Shown one piece after another: positions 59,546 through 64,000 of a stretch of DNA of 64,000 bases. The stretch comes from Isoetes taiwanensis (Eukaryota; Streptophyta; Lycopodiopsida; Isoetales; Isoetaceae), in assembly GCA_021234155.1 (NCBI GenBank), contig JAJEKV010000012.1, forward strand, positions 5,769,789-5,833,788, read 5' to 3'. Under the pieces are notes generated by a model. It made no database searches. It was not told where the DNA came from and worked only from the letters and a program-made list of their open reading frames with translations. A program made the position numbers and the translations under genes. Each line of letters begins with the position of its first letter. Position 1 is the first letter of the stretch.

Positions 59546-60700
59546 CTACATAAAGGTAGCCAGTGAGGGCTCAAATGTGAATACACAGTCTAGGCCATGT
59601 GTATAGCGAACTATGGACTTTAGCTGATGCCTTCCTACTTGTAAGTTGCACTCTGGCAACCATTTCCACGCACTACGCGAAAAATCATACATAAGAGCAG
59701 CACTAGCATCAGCACTGGTGAAATAAGTAAGATCACCTTCTCCAATGGACCTGAATCTATCAAACTCAATAAGCTGCAAAAATTTCTTGCAAGTTTCCTC
59801 AGGCATCCTGGTCACCTCCTTCCAAGACTTGGCACTCTGGTCTAGTTGCCAGATGCAAAAACTTTCTGGATTGAATTCTCTGCCACCAGCCTTCCTAACA
59901 CCTCCAACCATCATTGCACATCCACCATGTTCAACAAGGTAAGGCGTTAGCACAGCACTGTCAATGGTAGCTTGTGGTTTGATCCAAACCTCTTCCTGCA
60001 CACTGTATGCCATAACTCCAGGTGGAAAACACGCGCGACAATACAGATATCCCTTGCAAAATGGTTTGCCAGAATAAAGTTGAAACACAGGGGTCTTAGC
60101 ATCCCTTCTTAATGGTAGATTGCCTACCAGTTTCCATGCATAAGTTTTGGAATCATATACCTCAGTTGTAGAGTCTTTTCCTGAGGAATAACCTGCCACT
60201 ATAACTTTAAAGCTTCTGGAACTATGGTCTACAACTAAAGCATGCATTGAAGGTATTCTACATACAGATCTGTAATGAAGGGGAGAAGGAAGCTCCTTAC
60301 AGGTTTTAGTGATTGGATTGCAGACAAGATACACAACTCCACCCATTTTTCTTGTTCTAAAGCAGAGCAACCCCCCTGCTGAGGCAACTAGAGTCACATC
60401 TGCACAAGGGGGCAAAAAAGAAAGAGATATGGCATACCACTTATCAGAAGTGGGCTCATAAACACCCAATACTTCACTGCGCCCTATGCTCACATGAAAC
60501 ACTAAGCACGGCTTCTTTGATGGATTCATACAGCTTAGCTGCCGGAAATGTCTTGACCTAATAATCTGGTCCCATCTTTTGCACACATATCTCATTCTCA
60601 GTATCCAAATAAGAGGAAGCTTTGCTAGCACTTTCTCAAGGAGATCCTCCGACAAATTACACCAGATACTTGGCTCCATTATCAACACCTTCTTAGCCAA
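59546..60700 (-). CDS. F-box/kelch-type protein, intronless
   Basis: 384 codons in one exon. The F-box is at residues about 10-50 (LSEDLLEKVLAKLPL, then MRYVCKRWDQIIRS), which binds SKP1/ASK in an SCF ubiquitin ligase. The rest is a beta-propeller-like substrate region with kelch-type blocks: GVYEPTSDKWYAI, SAGGLLCFR, YLVCNPITKTCKELP, TEVYDSKTYAWKLVGNLP, AYSVQEEVWIKP and ALMYDFSRSAWKWLPECN. This is the layout of plant F-box/kelch proteins such as the At5g15710 group; that assignment is from memory of the family. The substrate is unknown. The TAG stop is at 59546. Upstream, GGTAGGTAG near 61095 and CAATTCAG near 60998 on the minus strand could bound a 5' UTR intron, and a 75-codon upstream ORF lies at 60761-60988. 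Its 3' part has a dead copy at 7.28-7.92 kb. Confidence 0.93.
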   Translation of the reverse strand: MAKKVLIMEPSIWCNLSEDLLEKVLAKLPLIWILRMRYVCKRWDQIIRSRHFRQLSCMNPSKKPCLVFHVSIGRSEVLGVYEPTSDKWYAISLSFLPPCADVTLVASAGGLLCFRTRKMGGVVYLVCNPITKTCKELPSPLHYRSVCRIPSMHALVVDHSSRSFKVIVAGYSSGKDSTTEVYDSKTYAWKLVGNLPLRRDAKTPVFQLYSGKPFCKGYLYCRACFPPGVMAYSVQEEVWIKPQATIDSAVLTPYLVEHGGCAMMVGGVRKAGGREFNPESFCIWQLDQSAKSWKEVTRMPEETCKKFLQLIEFDRFRSIGEGDLTYFTSADASAALMYDFSRSAWKWLPECNLQVGRHQLKSIVRYTHGLDCVFTFEPSLATFM

Positions 60701-61950
60701 GCATTTGAGGACCAGTCAAGTAATAATCGCTGTTAATTTCAACCACAAAAACATCTAATCTCAGCCTGGCCGGCCACTGAAATCTTCTGGATCCAAAATC
60801 CTTCTGAGCATTCTTAAAACACATGCTCCACTCAACCTATCAATACGGCCATTAGAAACAAGACAATTAATCCTCCGTTCTAAGACGGAGGTCTCAGGAA
60901 CTACCCCCATCAAAAACTTCAGACTTTGCAGATCAAAAAGACATCTAAATCTGTCCAGATCAATGGTAATTCTTACAAAACGAACCACTTCCGCCTGAAT
61001 TGTAGATCAGAAGTGCAGATCCGAAGAAACCCACATCAAAACAAATGGCGTTTCTTGAATGTGTGAAGAAAAAATGAAGAAACAGAAATCTACCTACCAA
61101 ATGGAATAAGAAGATTGACAAGGAAAGGGCTACTGCTGCCGGATTGATGGCGTGCCGAGATCGGCTTGTCCGAAGAAGAAGACCGAAGGGGTGTGCCTAA
61201 CCGGCCAAGGGACCAACGTGGCAGAAATATTTTGCACCCTTTTGTAGAAATATTGGAACGAACGGATAAGAACGAAGTCCTACAAAACATATCTTGCCTA
61301 AAATGGCCCACTCGGTTGTCCTTAGCCTCTATTTTCTACATTTCATTTATAATAACTGTCTATCCTTTGGCATTGAATGAGTCGTGGCCATGCTTACCCA
61401 TTGTAATGTAAATTTCCTACTTGGCTAAGGCTGCATCGCCGGAGAGGGCCCTGTTTTGCCCTGTGTTAATCGGCTATGGCAGGTGATGGTCCATGTAAAA
61501 GGATGAGCCATTTTACACGATGGTGATGGCGTTTGCATGTGAACCGGCTCTAAGAATGTAGGGCTTTTATTCTATGCTTTGGAGTTTAGTTACCTACTTT
61601 AGGTTTATAGCTTAAGTTAGGTCTATGAGCAGAGAGGAGGGTTGTGGACATGATAGAATGTGACACGTAGCTGGCTATCGAACGTTGTCTGTTGTCTATT
61701 TGTCTAATTTCACTGGTGTTTATTGTCTAAGTTGACCTAAGTATTATTGTCAATACTTATTGCTGAACCCATGTATTATTGTTGCTAGGTCGTTGGACCC
61801 AAGGATATTCCATGGAATATCTTAAGACATGCAATCCTGACCCTCTATCCAAGCTTATGTGGCTCTATTTTTAGGGTCAACCTTACCTTAGGAAATAAGC
61901 TAAATACACAATTGACTTTGAGGCGTATACTACACCAAACTCTACATATG
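60701..61950. other. F-box 5' region and spacer
   Basis: 60701-61100 is the likely 5' UTR with a possible intron; 61100-61300 is the likely promoter. From 61300 on I see nothing. Confidence 0.45.
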
Positions 61951-61957
61951 AATGAAT

Positions 61958-62480
61958 GATATTTTAATGTCCGTGAAGACCAAATAGTTCTATTGGACAA
62001 ATATACAATGTTAATCTATAGAATTGGTAGAAGAGAAATGTGTTGCATTCACCCCCGTCTATGGTCTTCAATAGCATCGATGTGATTCATTGTTTGTTGC
62101 AGATGTTGTTGACCATCTGTGAAGCTAGCCAAGTCCAATTCCCAATCCAATTTGAAGTATTGTGCGTGTTATCGTTGTAGAACTCGCAATGGAAGATAAT
62201 GTGTGCTGCATCTACAACCTCAGGACATCATCTGCAACTACCCCCTCGGGACATATCAAACATATGCAATCTTCACATGGTATGTTCACTAACGGGCTTC
62301 CACATATAGATGATGAGAGATCATTTTCATTCGCGCCAAAACATATACCATCCATGGAGACCCATTGAGAAAATATAGTTGTGCCTTATGCTCAACTTTG
62401 GTTTAAACCTTTCCACATAATATTGAAATCTCCCGTGTAAGATAATGCACAAATGCTGTCTTCCGAAAAGATCCTCTCCT
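61958..62480 (-). mobile_element. LINE C-terminal fragment with (ATTC)-type tail
   Basis: The shared 3' block (CTATTTGGTCTTCACGGACA, then TTAAAATATC in the element's sense) with ATTCATTC as tail lies at about 61958-62010. Further along in the minus sense, a finger-like CRxCPEVVDAAHIIFHC translation at about 62180-62230 corresponds to the LINE C-terminus seen at 47 kb. Heavily decayed. Confidence 0.5.
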
Positions 62481-62811
62481 GTTGCTTGCTGTTGAGGCCT
62501 TGCAGCAGCCTACAGCCAAATCACATTTCAGAATCTGACACTACATAAGAAAAGCTGCAATACATAAGAAGAAACATAGGCATATATCAGGCCAGGGGAG
62601 TCAAATCCCTTGCGCTAGTGCGCATACCATGAAGCATATCGGCCCTTAAAGGGAATGCATGCAAGATGCAAATGCAAGATTTTTGTACACTTTTCAATGC
62701 GAATTTGATATGATTTAGTGGTGTATTCAAGTGGATGTACTAACGCATACATCTAGAGTGCGCATTGCATTTATATTTCTCAATCCCATATTCCTAATGG
62801 TTTTGCGTCCA

Positions 62812-64000
62812 AGTGTAGTCTTAACATATTCTCGCTCGCTAATGCGCGCCATGGCAAGCGAGGATATGGAGGGGTGGCATGCTACTTCAAAGATGCTATA
62901 GCAGCCACGGTCTCGCTCCACAAGGCTGACAGACTTAACCGCTACCTGTGGGTGAGAGTACTGGAGCCTCAGCATCATCCATTGTTTATTGCATGCTGTT
63001 ATGTACCCCATGCAGCCTCTAAGTTCTACCAGGTCCAGGAGGCAGACACGGATGTACAAATGCCTTATAGAGATCTGTATGATGACATAGAGCAATATCG
63101 CCAGCAAGGGCATGTGCTCTTGTTAGGAGATTTCAATGCCCACACTGCATAGCTGCAGTCGGTTACCTTCCAGGGAGAGGCCGATTCTGACCCACTCTGG
63201 CTTGAAACAACCGTGCACGCCAACATGCGAACATTGTCTCAAGATCTGATCCCAACGCCTTTGGAAGGGAGTTGGTTCAACTCTGCCAGGTCTTTGACAT
63301 GATAATGTGCAATGGTATGATCAGATGGCCGCAATCAGGGGGTTTTACTTGCAAGAGTGATAGACATGATGGTGGAGCTAGCATGGTAGACTATCTCCTT
63401 GCTCCAAAGGGTAGGACTTGACATGATCAGCGAGCTCTCAATTGGCACACCCACCGTGAGATGAGGAGGCTTTGTCTGACCACTATCCACTTTATGTCAC
63501 ATTGGATTGGGAGCACTTTCGAGGCGCAATCCGAGTAGAAACCATCAGGGGTTGAGATACACCCCCGACTACCGAAAGCAAGCAGAATATGAGTCTGTGT
63601 TGGAACGTGAACTGCAGGGGATTGATGCCCTTTGCACATTACATGATAGGTGGGAGTGGCTTGTAAACGCCTTATTCACAGCAGCTAGTGCATGCTTTGC
63701 AGCGAGGGATCGCTCGCGAATGGACACTATGCAGTTCCCTCAGAATCCCTGGTTTGACGCTGAGTGCAAGGCTCTAAAGACCCAACTGCGCCTCGTCTCA
63801 GATGCACAGCTGCGGCAGCAGGCCATTCAGGACTATAGAGCATTCTTGAAATCCAAAAAGCATGCGTACATTGCAGACCATCAGCAGCGCATGTTTGATT
63901 TGTTGATGACCGAGCCGAAAGCCTTCTGGCGTAGGGTGTTGTACAAGAGGCATCAACCACCCGGCAATATTACCATAGACCAGTGGATGCATCGCTTGGA
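62812..64000 (+). mobile_element. LINE ORF2 5' part: endonuclease and linker, cut by window end
   Basis: The frame opens with LNIFSLANARHGKRGYGGVA (about 62817), followed by CYFKDAIAATVSLH and LLLGDFNAHTA (about 63117-63150), the GDFN metal site of an AP endonuclease. After several stops, SDHYPLYVTLDW reads out near 63475 in a shifted frame. Then a long linker follows: YTPDYRKQAEYESVLEREL, NPWFDAECKALKTQLRL, KAFWRRVLYKRHQPP. This is the standard region between endonuclease and RT in this type of LINE. RT should start just past the window. It may be the 5' half of the family whose C-termini occur at 2.9, 10.4, 47 and 62 kb (inference). Confidence 0.8.

Overview
The window looks like nuclear DNA from a land plant with a large, repeat-rich genome. 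The evidence is plant-type genes (an organellar PPR protein, an F-box/kelch protein, a WD40 protein with short GT-AG introns) sitting in long AT-rich spacers filled with broken retroelements. Several LINE families are present, one of them with an ORF1 of the animal L1 type. I lean towards a non-seed vascular plant such as a fern, but this is a guess from overall style and nothing in the sequence proves it.

Layout. 0.4-2.3 kb: decayed Ty3/gypsy pol. 2.8-5.1 kb: two LINE fragments. 7.3-7.9 kb: a dead partial duplicate of the F-box gene at 59.5-60.7 kb. 8.5-10.8 kb: LINE 3' ends and an unusual cluster of palindromes. 12.4-18.3 kb: a GC-rich full-length L1-type LINE with a perfect 16-bp target-site duplication. 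22.8-26.2 kb: a five-exon Crypton-type tyrosine recombinase gene bounded by imperfect terminal inverted repeats. 27.1-29.3 kb (minus): a seven-exon MORG1/WDR83 orthologue whose exons splice into one clean 297-residue frame. 32.1-38.3 kb (minus): an L1-type LINE with a nested foldback MITE. 40.3-41.2 kb (minus): a LINE relic that carries only ORF1. 44.5-52.6 kb: a two-copy repeat in which one copy is intact and the other is split by two tandem LTR-like elements. 46.7-47.7 kb: a LINE tail fragment lying between two (GA)n arrays. 54.7-56.5 kb (minus): intronless PPR gene. 57.2-57.9 kb: unrecognised ORF. 59.5-60.7 kb (minus): intronless F-box/kelch gene. 62.8 kb to the end: 5' part of a LINE ORF2.

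The four host genes (MORG1, PPR, the unknown ORF, F-box) show no operon-like or pathway relationship; they look like ordinary separate genes in a transposon landscape. The most unusual content is mobile. The main items are the Crypton-type element, the tandem LTR-like pair with its empty paralogous site, the ORF1-only LINE, and a LINE family whose 3' ends share a palindromic block but carry a different short tandem tail in each copy.

Limits. Everything was read by eye, without alignment software or database searches. Boundaries of decayed elements are approximate, and novelty claims need searching.
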